This document shows positions 11,490 through 22,496 of a stretch of 64,000 nt of DNA, piece by piece (within the stretch, counting starts at the first letter, position 1; each line of letters opens with the position of its first letter). Where the stretch lies: the NCBI RefSeq assembly GCF_018687715.1, contig NC_056765.1, forward strand, positions 2,480,001 through 2,544,000, given 5' to 3'. Below the pieces are notes generated by a model that made no database searches, was not told the DNA's origin, and saw only the letters and a program-made list of their open reading frames with translations. The stretch comes from Carya illinoinensis. Taxonomy: Eukaryota; Streptophyta; Magnoliopsida; Fagales; Juglandaceae. The position numbers and the translations under genes were made by a program.

Positions 11490-12392
11490 TTATGTCAAAC
11501 GAATATCATCCCTTAAACCACTCACAAAGCAACTGAGCTTGTAGGCCTCCGATAACTCACGAAACCTGTTCGATAGAGTTTCAAACTTAGATTGGTAATC
11601 CACCACAGTACTCGATTGTCTTAGCTCAGTTAACTCCTCTATAGCGTCGTCATAAATGTTTGGACCAAACCTAATAAGCAGAGCCTTTGTAAAGGCATCC
11701 CAGTTTGGGATGTGCCCACTGTCTTCCATCTCTTGAAACCAGATTAGTGCCTTACCATCCATGTAAAAAGAGGCCAACTTGACTCTATTTTGTGGAATGA
11801 CATTGAAAAACATAAAGAAATGATTTGCTTTGTAAATCCAACCTGTAGGGTCATCTCCATTAAAAAGAGGAAAGTCAAGTCTCAACACTTTTGGCTGCAT
11901 CTGTGTCTCACCCACTTGTATGATGTTTAGGTTCTGTTGTTGCTGTTGAAAAGCTTGCTGATGTTGCTGAAAAGCCTGCTATTGATGCTAAAAAATCTGT
12001 TGCTGAAAGTTTTGTTGCTGTTGCTATTGTTGTTGCTGAAAGTTCTACTGCACATAGGCCTGTTGTTTGTGTAGGTGTTGTTGTAGCTGCAGGTTACCCG
12101 CTTCATCTAATGGTGGGGGTCCCTCAAACGGTTCAGAAATAGAGCTGCTACTAGGATTCCTTTTCTGCATTTCAATAGTGAGGATGGCCAGTTGTTGGAC
12201 AATGGCCTCATTTTGTTTTTTTAGGGTAGCCATGTCGTTGTCTACATTAGATAACCTAGCATCAATAGATTTTTTAATGTCTTGATATTGCGCATCTGTA
12301 GACTTTTTTATTTCTTGATATTGAGCATCTGTAGCTTTTTTTAGGGCATTGAACCCATCTTGTAGTTGATTTAGTCTAGTTTCTTCAGCCAT
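11490..12392 (-). pseudogene. Gypsy gag, broken
   Basis: Two open pieces. 12045-12392 is the N-terminus, with a repeated DAQYQEIKKS / DAQYQDIKKS segment likely to be coiled-coil. 11490-11915 holds the retrotransposon gag fold (FPLFNGDDPTGWI, IWFQEMEDSG, RFRELSEAY). Between them (11916-12044) lies a Gln-rich stretch from CAG/CAA repeats that contains stops. The product would be the structural gag protein; this copy is interrupted. Confidence 0.82.
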
Positions 12393-12405
12393 CTTCTTTA
12401 CAGGA

Positions 12406-12424
12406 TGAGTCTCTTGATACCACT
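12406..12424 (-). other. Primer binding site of the chromodomain Gypsy
   Basis: On the minus strand TGGTATCAAGAGAC follows the 5' LTR after one or two bases. It is a methionine-tRNA-like primer site. Confidence 0.8.
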
Positions 12425-12947
12425 TGTAACAAAACCCTTGTTGCAGGCTCTTTCGAGGATAGCACCTCCAAGTAGAAATGATAGATAGAGAGGAAAAATA
12501 GGAAATTAGGTTTGCCTTACTTTTCAGGTGGAAAACTACAGACCTGGCGGCACCTTCTATAAGGTCACCATGCTTACACTCAGAAACGTAAATGGGCCAT
12601 GGGCCACTAACTGGACTGGACTTTAAATTAAAGCTGACTTACAAACATCAAATAAAACACAGACTTTCAAATTAACATAGCTTCGGGCCGAACATGACCC
12701 TTAATTCCTCAACCCAGCTGGACTCTAAACAACCCATGCCCAAGGCCCAACCCAGCTCAATTCACTTCCTAACACGTGCATTGATCCTTGACCGAAGCTT
12801 CCTCCTTCAGTTCTGCGCAGCACTTCATCTCAGACTTAGACTTAGGTTTCGAAACACATCCCCTTTTCTGCTGCCGCTACCTTCTATCTTCCACGATTCT
12901 CCACATTCTCCACACGTTGCCTCTAGCTTCCTTGGCTGGTTGTCACA
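12425..12947 (-). repeat. 5' LTR of the chromodomain Gypsy
   Basis: 523 bp, same ends as 7247-7778 (plus-strand TGTAACAAAACCC ... GGTTGTCACA). Differences are scattered substitutions and short indels. Confidence 0.9.
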
Positions 12948-15103
12948 CTGCTTTTGGGTAAGCCTCTACAAACTGTCACCGCCCAACCTTTTTCTCTCTT
13001 GGTATTTCTGTGTTCTATAATAATTGTTTTGATCTAAAAGCTTCCGTAAGCCTAGTATTTGCTAAGGATGGATCTTTTACCTTCATACCCTTGGTTAGTG
13101 AACTTGGCAAAAATTTAGAGTTTCCGGTTTTTTTTTTTTTTTTTTTTTTCCTTTGGGCTTAACTTTATTTTATTTTATTTTATTTTATTTCTATTGGTTT
13201 GAGTTAACTCTTTTATTTTGGTGAAAGATTTTGGACTTGGACCATAAACTATTTTTTTTTTTTTTTTGGGTCTAGTGGTATTACTTTAGTTTCACTGTTT
13301 TTAATGCTTTAGTGGATTGGATTTAGTATTTTTTTTTAAAGGGGCTTTATTTTATTTTAATTTTTGTTTCATAATATTTCAGAAACTTTTTGTTGTTTAA
13401 CAGAAAATATATTGAAGGTTTTAATTATATTACTTGGTGTTATTTTTACGGTTGGATTTTTGGAAATATTCTGTAAGTGTTCAATCTCTTATTTGTTTTA
13501 ACACTTTGAGCCTATTAGATGAATGCTTGATTAAATTATGTTTTCAAGTAAAATTATGTTAGTAAATTTCTTTTAAGAGAGAAGGTTTTCGAGACTTACT
13601 TATTTTGGGAATCTAAAATGATTAAAGTATTATTCCAATTTATAAAATGATATTAATATGTTGGATATTTTAAGATATCTTTACTAGTTTTTATTTCCGT
13701 GTTAGCAGGATATTTATTCGATTATGAGAATATTGAGGAATTTAGAAAGTGAAACTATTTTTGGGTTAAGAAAAATTTTAGGCTTTGAAGAATTAAAATG
13801 GGTGTTTCAAGTGTAAATACGAGTTATAAGTTTATTTGGAGATTTATTCAAGTTAAATGAATTTTTATAGGTGATGATTGATTTTTCATTCAGCACTGTC
13901 GTGAGGAAGTTTGGATAAGCTAAGAAATTCAGGTAAGCAGGGTTCCTATGCTAGATTTTGCATAAAATAAATGAACTGAGGTTGATTTTTGGAAAAGTAT
14001 GCATGTTTTGCTATGAAAATAATTTTGAAACACCTCAGTTATTTGTTTTGCATTACTCATGAAATTTTGATTAAGAATAAGACATTTGCTGGCATGACTG
14101 GTTTAGATATGAGCTATTTTGGTATTTGATTTCTGAGCTATGCAAAAGAGAGCGAATATGAAATTTTGTGCATAAATCATATTTTTGTGATCTGATTCTG
14201 TCATGTTCTGAAAATGTTTTGTATTCGATATTATATGATGTGATTTTTGAAAACCTCTGGCATAACATTTTGTTTCTGTTTCAGTTATGTTCTGACCTTA
14301 CCACGAGTGTAAAATTGTGGCCTCTGTTCAGGTTGGTACCAATTTTTTTGTTTTCGGTGCACCCACTTTGGAAGCAAAGTGGTTTTCTGCGTGGTCTTTC
14401 CTGTATGCACACTCGGGGCTTTGAGAATAACAAGGGGAAGATTCACATTCTCTTTCTGCTCGGTTAGCCGTCGGGGTTTGCACAACCCTACTACGGAGGT
14501 TAAACATGGACTTCTGTTATGATGTGATATTTCAGTTATGCTGTGCCGAAGGAACTTTGAATAAGAATATTTTCCTGAAAATTTTGCTCTTATATTTTTT
14601 TGATAACATGTTCTGATTCTGCATTCTGAAAGTGAAACTATTTTGTTCTGCATTTTTTTAACTCTGTAAATGCTCATGTTTACACACTAGTATATGTTTT
14701 CTACTTACCGAGTTGTTGATAACTCACCCCTCATCTCCAAATATTTTTCAGATAATTTTGATGGTTCAACGGGAGATCAAGAGTAGGAAGTTTTAGCAAG
14801 TTGTGATGATCGTAGTGGAATAAGTGCCTGAGGGTACAAGTGCTTTTGAGAGTCGTAGTTAGTAAATTGATTTATTTTTAGATATTTGATTTGATGAGTT
14901 AAGGATATTTTCGAGTCCTTGGGGAGTTTTTAATTTATATTATTGAGAAATTCTTTGTAGTCCCTATGAAGGAACATTGATATTTGGGTTGTGTGAATAA
15001 ATGAATATTTTATGGAGTTTTCTGAATTTTATAGTTGTGTTATTGAAGTTGATATTAAGTAATAAGAGCTAACTCTTCGGACCTCTGGGAACGGGGCATT
15101 ACA

Positions 15104-15337
15104 CTTGAGGCCTTTCAAGTGGCCCGAGCTTTGCATCTACAGGGTCCCAAAGAACTCTGAGTTTTCAGGGACAAAGAAATTAAACAATTCACTCCAAGGC
15201 TAGTTTCAATAGGCCCCTTTCACTATGGCAACCAAGAACTGTAGGGAATGGAGAACGTGAAACTCATATATTTCAAGGAATTCTGTTATCGGACTAGGAA
15301 CGCTGAGCATAATCGTGTAAAGTTCACTGCAGATAGA
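15104..15337 (+). pseudogene. DUF247 pseudogene, second fragment
   Basis: It resumes the DUF247 frame after the solo LTR. The text corresponds to KWPELCIYRVP...LVSIGPFHYGNQEL in the intact protein, starting with the duplicated CTTGA. A TAG replaces CAG after NQEL. The match to the intact gene ends at GCAGATA(G/A)A near 15337, where LTR sequence of the next element begins. The same GCAGATA motif occurs in both partners, suggesting a microhomology junction. Confidence 0.88.
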
Positions 15338-15631
15338 ATCTATCACGAGGACGTCTCCTCACGAATTGCTGACATTTCACGATATAACTCTTTTCTGCAG
15401 TGACTGATTTTTATTCAGCTTTTGTTCTGGATAAATGCATATCCTTATGGACCCGATTTTTACTTAAATGACTTATCTAAACAACCTCTAAAACTTCTAG
15501 ATAAACTCAATGTTGTTTACAGATAAAGTCGACAGTTATTTTACATTCATAAAAAAATTACAAATATAATGATAAGATAAATCTTATCATTTAGTCATCT
15601 AATTGTAGCCAAGTTTTGCCTTTATAATCTC
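15338..15631 (-). repeat. Truncated 3' LTR of the gag-only Copia
   Basis: It matches about 20905-21200 of the other LTR. The distal part, equivalent to 20309-20900, is missing at the DUF247 junction. The adjoining CTCCCCTTTGGCGG (minus-strand CCGCCAAAGGGGAG) is a typical polypurine tract. Confidence 0.8.
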
Positions 15632-15639
15632 CCCTTTGG

Positions 15640-17740
15640 CGGATTGGTGACAAAACCAATTTGATGAATGTAATATAAAACCTGTCAAAAGCACAAACAA
15701 TAAACCAAGAAACCGAGTAAAAGTTCCAAGCAAATAATCAAGAATAAAACAATAATGACATAGAACAATGTTCTAATCCAACATCAAATTTATGTCCAGC
15801 AAAATAAACAAATATCATTCAACTCCCCCTAACAAATTCATTTAAACAAGTTCATTAAACTCCCCCTCAACAACACACTTACTGAAACTCCCCCTAAATT
15901 TCACAATACCAAAATATTTCAGCATATTTCAATTTGCTCTTCCAATACTCCCCCTTTTTATATGAATCTGACAAGACTCATAAGAGAATATAAATTATTT
16001 ATGTGTGTCAAGATGAAAGACATGATGAACAACTCCCATTTGTCCCAGATTTTCATGGATTAAATGTACCTGATGTATGAGCATGAATGTATGTCAAACA
16101 ATGAGCAAATGATTGAGACAACTTAGTTGAGATAAAAAATCAAACACTTGGTATGCATTGGGATAAAACTAAAATGTGTAATCCCATAACTCACCAAAAA
16201 TCGCCATCAATACATGCATGAAATCAAACCATATGAGCATATATTTTAGATTTTAAGATATTTTAGCCCCAACATCCAAACAACAATCAAAATCCCAATC
16301 TCCATATATATAGGTGCTGAAACTTAGAATTGGAAAGAGAGAATGATTTGATTAAACTCTAAATCTTACCGTGATGGAGAATCTTTAGTCAACAAACTTG
16401 GAAGTATTTCTCCCAAGAAAATTGAATAAGATGTGTATAAGATAAGGAGGGCTAGGGCTCGTGTATGAAGAGTGCAACGTGTTTGGGTGTGTTCCCGTGC
16501 AAGTGAAGGGGCAATTATGTCGGGGAGCTGGGCACATCTTTGTGACTTAAGTCAGTTAAACCGTGCACGTGCTTTGTGCCTTAGAGTCCCACTAGGACTT
16601 ATGCCAATAAAGTAGAAATCAAGTCCCAAACTTCTACTTCAGAATCACAAATACCCAACACTGACCTAATCACAAAATATATTTTATATTTTTATCACTT
16701 TATTTATTTTAAATAAAATACTAAGTAAATAAAAAATGAAAATAAAAAAACTAAAAAATTAATCTTTTTCTTATATATATAAACAATGAGGAAAATAACA
16801 TGTTTTGATGCATCTCAATTCAAACATAGTGTCACTCAAAAAACAAATTCATTACAGTATACTATCTTATTTGCAACAATCACCATGGATGTTCACTCCT
16901 CATAAGATCATCAATATCAAAGTTCATGTGAGTGTGTGAGTGAGCAAACTTATATAAGGTAGCAACTATTTATTATTTTTTTTTCTCTTCAATATATTTT
17001 TATAATATTATCCATGAATATTTTCTTCTTATAGATGCTCCCGAGAGATTGTCACACATCTCAAAGTCAAACTTTATGCTAGGGCCTTGATACATGAGTG
17101 TCTTCTCCAAATATTAGTTTGCACAACCCCCTTTTTCTATTTCCATTTTTGTTACTCATATTTTTTTACAATGATTAGAACAACGATTTTTTTTCTATAA
17201 GAAATTAAGGGGATAGATACGTGTAGGGTGTTTGTCTTTTTCCGCAATGATTTAATACTGAGTTTTTTATATGAATCAATTATTTATGTTTGGCCAGGAG
17301 AGATCTCTTTGTTGTTGTACTAGGTTCAACTAGTATTAGTCAATTCAAGGCATGAACTTCCTCTATGATGAGCATCTCATTAAACATTATAAACTTTAAT
17401 TTTTATAAGCATACATATAAATTCCTCATAGTGCTTTGTAAATGAACTTTGTCAACATAATCCATAGGGTTAGTATGCATAAAGTGAATTGCACAAAGTA
17501 GAAAGATGCATAGGTTCAAGAATTTATTAAGTGAGAACACAAGTGTTCAAACTTTGACATATCAAGCATGCACTTTCCTTGAAGAAAAACTTGAACCAAA
17601 CCAGAAAAAGAGTAAAAAAAAAATATATTTTTTATTCAAAAACTGAAAAAATAGAAACATAAAAGCAAAATAGAAAAATAAAATGTATGTCCTAGACTAA
17701 TGCAATAATATAAATAATGCAAGAACATGCAAGTAGTCCT
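15640..17740. other. Internal non-coding part of the gag-only Copia
   Basis: AT-rich, with repeated ACTCCCCCT motifs on the plus strand (about 15822-15960). I see no open frame resembling integrase, RT or RNase H on either strand. It probably holds decayed remains of the element's 3' half. Confidence 0.55.
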
Positions 17741-17745
17741 ATTAA

Positions 17746-18060
17746 TTAATGTGATATGGCATCTTCTTTGACCACCCACTTTGTTTTAAATTTTTGCCTA
17801 TTCTTTTCATCAACACCACTTTGTATGATCTTTTCTTTATTTTGAAAGTAAAAATATGCTACTTCACCAAGTTTGAGACTTAAGAAGTTGATTTGTTGAC
17901 TCATATCACAAACTCGATTCTCTAGACTATTACCTTTTCTTTTTGGGTTTCTTTCACCTTCAATTTTATGCACTTTATTCAAGTTAAAGTAATATGACCT
18001 TATATGACTCACAACACCACAATGATGACAAGTAGGAATAAACTTACCTTGAATAAGTTT
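17746..18060 (-). pseudogene. Copia gag/pol junction with a degenerate zinc knuckle
   Basis: The minus strand reads CHHCGVVSHIRSYYFNL, the remains of a CX2CX4HX4C knuckle whose last Cys is now Tyr. This knuckle precedes the protease in SIRE/TNT1-like Copia polyproteins. It is followed by a Lys-rich stretch and a short helical segment (MSQQINFLSLKLGEV). The open piece ends at 17746 without protease motifs. Confidence 0.65.
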
Positions 18061-18268
18061 TTTTGAGGTTGATTTTCCATGAGGCTTTTAAAAAATATTT
18101 GAGTTTGAAGCGACTTCTGTTGGATTATCCACAACTTGGCTTCATTCGACAAAGACAATATCCTTAGAGGTAGTGGCAGTGGATGATGATGTTGTAGGAT
18201 CTTTGTCTTGGGAAGTTGTATATCCTAGGCCAGATCTATCACAACTCGACTTGTGAAAACTCAACATC

Positions 18269-18736
18269 TCATCTAATTTCTATGTTACTATCTTTTGCTT
18301 GCACATCTGAAACTTTTCTAATTTTTTTTAGTACAGCCTTTTGATCCTTTAATCTTGATACTTTAACACCAGAAATTTCTAATGTCTTAGAAATATTATT
18401 TTTCTCATTCTCCACAACAGTAAATCTATTGTAAAGCTCCTTGTTGAGTTTCCTTAATTTGATCACCTCTTTATACACATCATTGTATGCTTCCTGTAAA
18501 CATAATTCTTGGTCAGCAGCAACAAGTGATACATCTAAATCACTGTAATTACAACCACTTTCAGATTTTGCTAGTGCAATCTCAGAAAAATCATTCACAA
18601 TTGTAGAAAAAACCAAAAAAGATTTTTCCATATTAGAAGATGAGTTTGAACTTTCAGAATCAGAACTGTCACTTAGTGTGACATTCAATGCTGTTCCTTT
18701 ACTTTTGTTGAAATCTGAACATTTATCTCTTATATG
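18269..18736 (-). pseudogene. Copia gag, C-terminal part (downstream of the hAT insertion)
   Basis: The minus strand starts with the second half of a zinc knuckle (HIRDKC). It continues into a Ser/Asp-rich linker (SDSSDSESSNSSSN) and a Leu/Lys/Glu-rich coiled-coil-like segment (EVIKLRKLNKELYNRF). It is the continuation of 19388-20210; the hAT element 18737-19387 lies inside the knuckle. The apparent longer frame into the hAT is a read-through shadow. Confidence 0.82.
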
Positions 18737-19387
18737 TAGGGGTGTAAAAAAAATCGATAAACCGGTAAACTGGACAGGACAAGACCAAACCGGTGGGATT
18801 GGTCCAGTCCCGAGTTTGATTCGGTCTGGTACCGGTTTTATTTTCTTAAAACCAGTCAAAATCGGTCCAATTCCGATTTTTCTTTTTCTAAAACCGGACC
18901 GAACCAGTTTATATATATATATTTTTTATAATTTTTTATATTGTATATAATATTTATATATAATATATAACTATATATAAAATAGTTTTGTATTATATGA
19001 TAAATTACTAATTAATATAATATTAAATTTTAAAATCTTATATCATTTTGTTTATTATATTAATAGTTATATTAATACTATATCAATATATATTATAATA
19101 TACTATAATATATCATTATAGTCTATAATACAATTATAATATATATTATAATATACTACAATATATTATCACTATAGTATTATATACTATAATATGCTAT
19201 ATTATATAATATATTATATAAGTACATTAAAACCAATAAAACTGGACTGAACCAAACTAGAAGCCGGTAAAATCGGAGTACCGGTTTAGGAGGATAACCG
19301 GTGCTTAATCAGTTTTGAAAAATGCAAAACTGGTGCATACCGGTTCGGTCCTAAATTTTATCTAAAACCGGACCGGTTACACCCCTA
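18737..19387. mobile_element. Non-autonomous hAT element, 651 bp, TSD CTTATATG
   Basis: It begins TAGGGGTGTAA and ends TTACACCCCTA (perfect 11-bp terminal inverted repeats), and is flanked by CTTATATG at 18729-18736 and 19388-19395. An 8-bp TSD with TAGGGGTG ends is the hAT signature. Next to the ends are CCGGT / ACCGG-rich arms; the core is almost pure A+T. It has no coding capacity. It lies inside the Copia gag zinc knuckle and split it. Confidence 0.95.
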
Positions 19388-20210
19388 CTTATATGACCAT
19401 ATCCTAAGCATTCATGGCAGTTTTCTTTATCAATTTTTTTAGATTTTTCTTTATTCCATTTTTCATAATAATTTTTCTTTGTAGAAAATTCTTTACCTCT
19501 TTTTTGCTTTCCACTAGACTTTTTATTAAACATGAATTTTCTGAACTTTTTTGCTATGAAATTTATATCTTCATTGTTAAAATTTTCTTCATTAGAAAAA
19601 TCATCTTGATCATCTTTTACTATTTTGAAAGCAATGGACTTACATTTTCTTGTTTGAGGAAGTGAGAATTCATATGTTTGTAAGGAACTGACCAGCTCTT
19701 CAACCTTTATTGTATCCAAATCCTTACTTTCCTCAATGAAAGTAACCTTAGGCCGAAATCTTTTAGGTAAGGACCTCAAAATCTTCCTCACGAGTCTTGA
19801 ATTCTCTACGTTCTCATCGATATTAAACTTGAAATTCACAATATCATGCAGTTTAGTATAAAAATCATTAAAACTCTAATCTTTCAACATTTTAATCTCT
19901 TCAATTTTTGAGGTTAACATCTGCAATTTAGAATTTTTTACTATTCTTGTGCCTTCATGTGTAACCTCTAAAACATCCAAAACTTTTTTAGCAATATCAC
20001 ACATGGAGATTCTTTTAAATTCTTCGGGGGATACCACCATGAAAATAACGTTAACTCATTTTCTATTCCAATTGCAATTGTTGATTTCATCTTTCATCGA
20101 AGCATCTATAGATGTCATAGGTTTAGTTCATCCTCGTTCAATCGAATGCTATATACGTTCATCCAAAGACTTGTGGAAAGCCCTCATACGAACATTTCAA
20201 TAAGCATAGT
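19388..20210 (-). pseudogene. Copia gag, N-terminal part
   Basis: The minus strand encodes UBN2-type gag: DIAKKVLDVLEVTHEGT near 19960, then VRKILRSLPKRFRPKV and LVSSLQTYEF. A Lys-rich tract and the first half of a zinc knuckle (CHECLGYGHI) follow at the hAT junction. An in-frame stop near 19875 and decay toward the N-terminus show it is not functional. Confidence 0.83.
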
Positions 20211-20290
20211 TTTCTCAATCGAAGTGTGGTGGAACATATAATGACGTCGACATGATCTACAAGGACACAGATCACACTCGGATGAGTGAA

Positions 20291-20308
20291 CCTGTCGCTG
20301 ATTCCAAT
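20291..20308 (-). other. Primer binding site of the gag-only Copia
   Basis: Minus-strand TTGGAATCAGCGAC directly follows the 5' LTR, a variant of TTGGTATCAGAGC. It sets the inner edge of the LTR. Confidence 0.7.
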
Positions 20309-21200
20309 TGAAATTCCCAATGTATCCCTGTGAAACCACAAAATTGTCTACCAATTTTCTTGAACAAATTGATCCGATCTCAATATTATAATTATTAAAC
20401 GAATCAAATACTCAAAGAAAAAAAAAACTTACATAACACAACGATTGGTTACAAAGGGAAACCCTTTTAAAAAACTCTTTAAAGGTAAAACCCTACAGGG
20501 TAGCTAAGTCCAGGAAAGTCAATCTTATTGTTTGAAAATCAATTACAAGTACTTCTCAATTACAAAACCTTTGTAACCTAACTCTCTTACTTGTCTAGAC
20601 AAATGACCTATTTTTTATCTACTGCAGTAGCAGCCAGAACCTCTAGCTATTTTCAAACTATTGAGTTCTCTCCTGGAACTCTAGTGGCTGAAATCCAATC
20701 AACGATCCTTCACACTTCAAGCACAATCATATTCAAAGAGAGATCACAAATATGAAAATTTATTAAGGAATTTTCTCACAAAAATATGCACTAGAAAGTG
20801 TTCCAGAAAATATGTAGATCTGAATCTATGCAGATCCTAACTATTAGGATCCCTTAGATAAACAATCTGGAAATAGTTTCAGTTATAGTAGGATTCTACT
20901 GACAGATAAAATCTGTCGTGAGGACGTCTCCTCATGGATTCTTGACATTTCGCGATAACTCTCTTTTGCAGCGACTGGTTTCAGTTCAGCTTTTGTTTTA
21001 GATAAATGCAGATCCTCATGGATCTGATTTGTACCTAAATGACTTATCTAAATAGAATCTAAGACTTCTACATAAACTCAATGTTGTTTAGAGATAACAT
21101 CAATAATTATTTTACATTTATCCAAAAATTACAAATACAATGATAAGATAAATCTTATCATTTACTCATTTAATCCTAGCCAACTTTTACCTTCACAACA
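20309..21200 (-). repeat. 5' LTR of the gag-only Copia
   Basis: About 892 bp. On the minus strand it starts TGTTGTGAAGG and ends GGGAATTTCA. Its far part matches the truncated LTR at 15338-15631, and its near part has another stray copy at 21510-21702. Confidence 0.78.
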
Positions 21201-21509
21201 TGGATTCCGATTTGGGTTAGTTTTTTACAAGATTACATATTTTGTTTCTATGCAATAATTGGGATTTTACCTTTCATATAATCTCAAATTTACTTAGCTA
21301 TTGGAGCCCGACTTGTGGATTTCAGAGCTTAGTTTCTAATTTTATCAATATTCCTTACTTTCAAAGTCTTCTTTCTACTTTGCATATTTTTCAATTTCAA
21401 TCCTTAATTTCCGTTGATTAACTCACGGTCAGAATAATTCTTATTTTCTCCGACATCATTAAAAATTGTTTACATTACATACAAACAACTCTATTTATGA
21501 AAATATTAG

Positions 21510-21702
21510 TGAAATTCCCAATGTACTGCTGTGAATCCAAGAAATTAACTACCAATTTACTTGAAAAAATTGGTTGGATCCCAATCTTGTGATTATATAA
21601 TCAATCAAATACTTGAAGTAAAGAGATAAACTTACATGAAGTAAAAATTCATTACAAAAGGGTAACCTTTTAAAAAACTCTTTAAAAGTAAAACCATAAA
21701 TG
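21510..21702 (-). repeat. Fragment of the same Copia LTR family
   Basis: TGAAATTCCCAATGTA, the paired ACAAAAGGGTAACC / CTTTTAAAAAACTCTTTAAA(A/G)G motifs and the spacing match 20309-20500. The fragment breaks off at about 21702. 21201-21509 between it and the full LTR holds nothing I recognise. Confidence 0.7.
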
Positions 21703-22240
21703 GGTCGGTAATGAGAAAACCTACTTAATTAACCTGAATCAACATGTTTTGACCCATTTAAATTTTACTACAAAATCATTACAATTTTATTATTATTGAA
21801 TTGTGATATTAGTATTTCTTAGTATGCTTATGTTTTTATTATTGGAATTATAATTCTGGACCTATGCTCATATTTGTTATTGTAGGATTTGTAATATTAG
21901 TTTTATTATATGTTAAAATTTTAAAAATATTGATATATATTTTTTGTTAGTTGATAGTCTTAATTTTTTTTAAGATATTGTGGCTAGTAATAAATATATA
22001 TTTTAACTTTTATGTGAAATTAGGTCAAATGTGTTATACGTGTTAGTTCATCCTATTTACATAAAATGGGTTCAAATGACTTGTATCAAGTTGACTTATT
22101 TCTAATTACTTATTAAATGGGTCAAAATGGATAAGATGACATGACCTGTTCTCTAAACGGGCTGGATTTAGGGCTTGAGACATTGACATGTTTAGCTCAA
22201 TGGGTCGGGTTCAGATTGACCTATAGAATCGAATATTCAT
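21703..22240. mobile_element. Possible fold-back element with GACCCATTT arms
   Basis: Near 21752 the sequence reads TTTTGACCCATTTAA and near 22111 the inverse TTAAATGGGTCAAAA. ATGGGTCGG and TGGGTCGGGTT motifs also face each other near the edges, and the middle is AT-rich. This is the shape of a MITE, but I could not define ends or a TSD. Confidence 0.4.
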
Positions 22241-22496
22241 GATTTAAGACAACACCAAAATGACTTGAAAACATGAATTGTCACCCCGAGTGGCAGCTAG
22301 AGAGAGAATATTGGCCAGCCAAATTAATTAGGGTTGGTATTTACTACATGAAATTGCATGGATTAATTATGTAAATAATTGTAGAGAGATTCATTTGTAA
22401 TTTGATTAGTCATATATATTGAGGTATATATATAGCGTTATATATATAGTCATCAAATTAGGAAAACAGTACACACACACACACACTCATATATAT

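Larger units (their letters stand above)
7247..12947 (-). mobile_element. Chromodomain Gypsy retrotransposon, minus strand, TSD CTGCT
   Basis: LTRs at 7247-7778 and 12425-12947, flanked by CTGCT at 7242-7246 and 12948-12952. Read on the minus strand the order is gag, protease, reverse transcriptase, RNase H, integrase, chromodomain. This places it among plant chromoviruses of Ty3/Gypsy. The coding frame is broken into several pieces, so it looks inactive. It lies inside the solo LTR 6575-15103 and is younger than it. Confidence 0.93.
6575..15103 (+). mobile_element. Gypsy-type solo LTR, TSD CTTGA, opened by a nested Gypsy
   Basis: The outer unit starts TGTAACACTTGAG and ends GGGGCATTACA. It is flanked by CTTGA at 6570-6574 and 15104-15108, and the DUF247 reading resumes on the far side. 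Without the nested element (7247-12947 plus its TSD) it is about 2.82 kb. It has no primer site, polypurine tract or coding region of its own, so it is a solo LTR left by LTR-LTR recombination. A TATA-like TTTATAAATAC lies near 6949. The segment from about 13925 to 15103 has a diverged counterpart at 44056-45228, where a primer site follows, which supports the LTR reading. Confidence 0.85.
15338..21200 (-). mobile_element. Minus-strand Copia derivative with gag but no visible pol
   Basis: The right LTR (20309-21200) and a truncated left LTR (15338-about 15631) share CACGAGGACGTCTCCTCA-type sequence and the TGATAAGATAAATCTTATCATT stretch. Minus-strand coding matches gag of the SIRE/TNT1-like Copia group. 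The 2 kb between 15640 and 17740 has no reading frame like integrase or RT, so pol is lost or beyond recognition. The left LTR lacks about 590 bp and joins DUF247 sequence directly. Confidence 0.8.
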
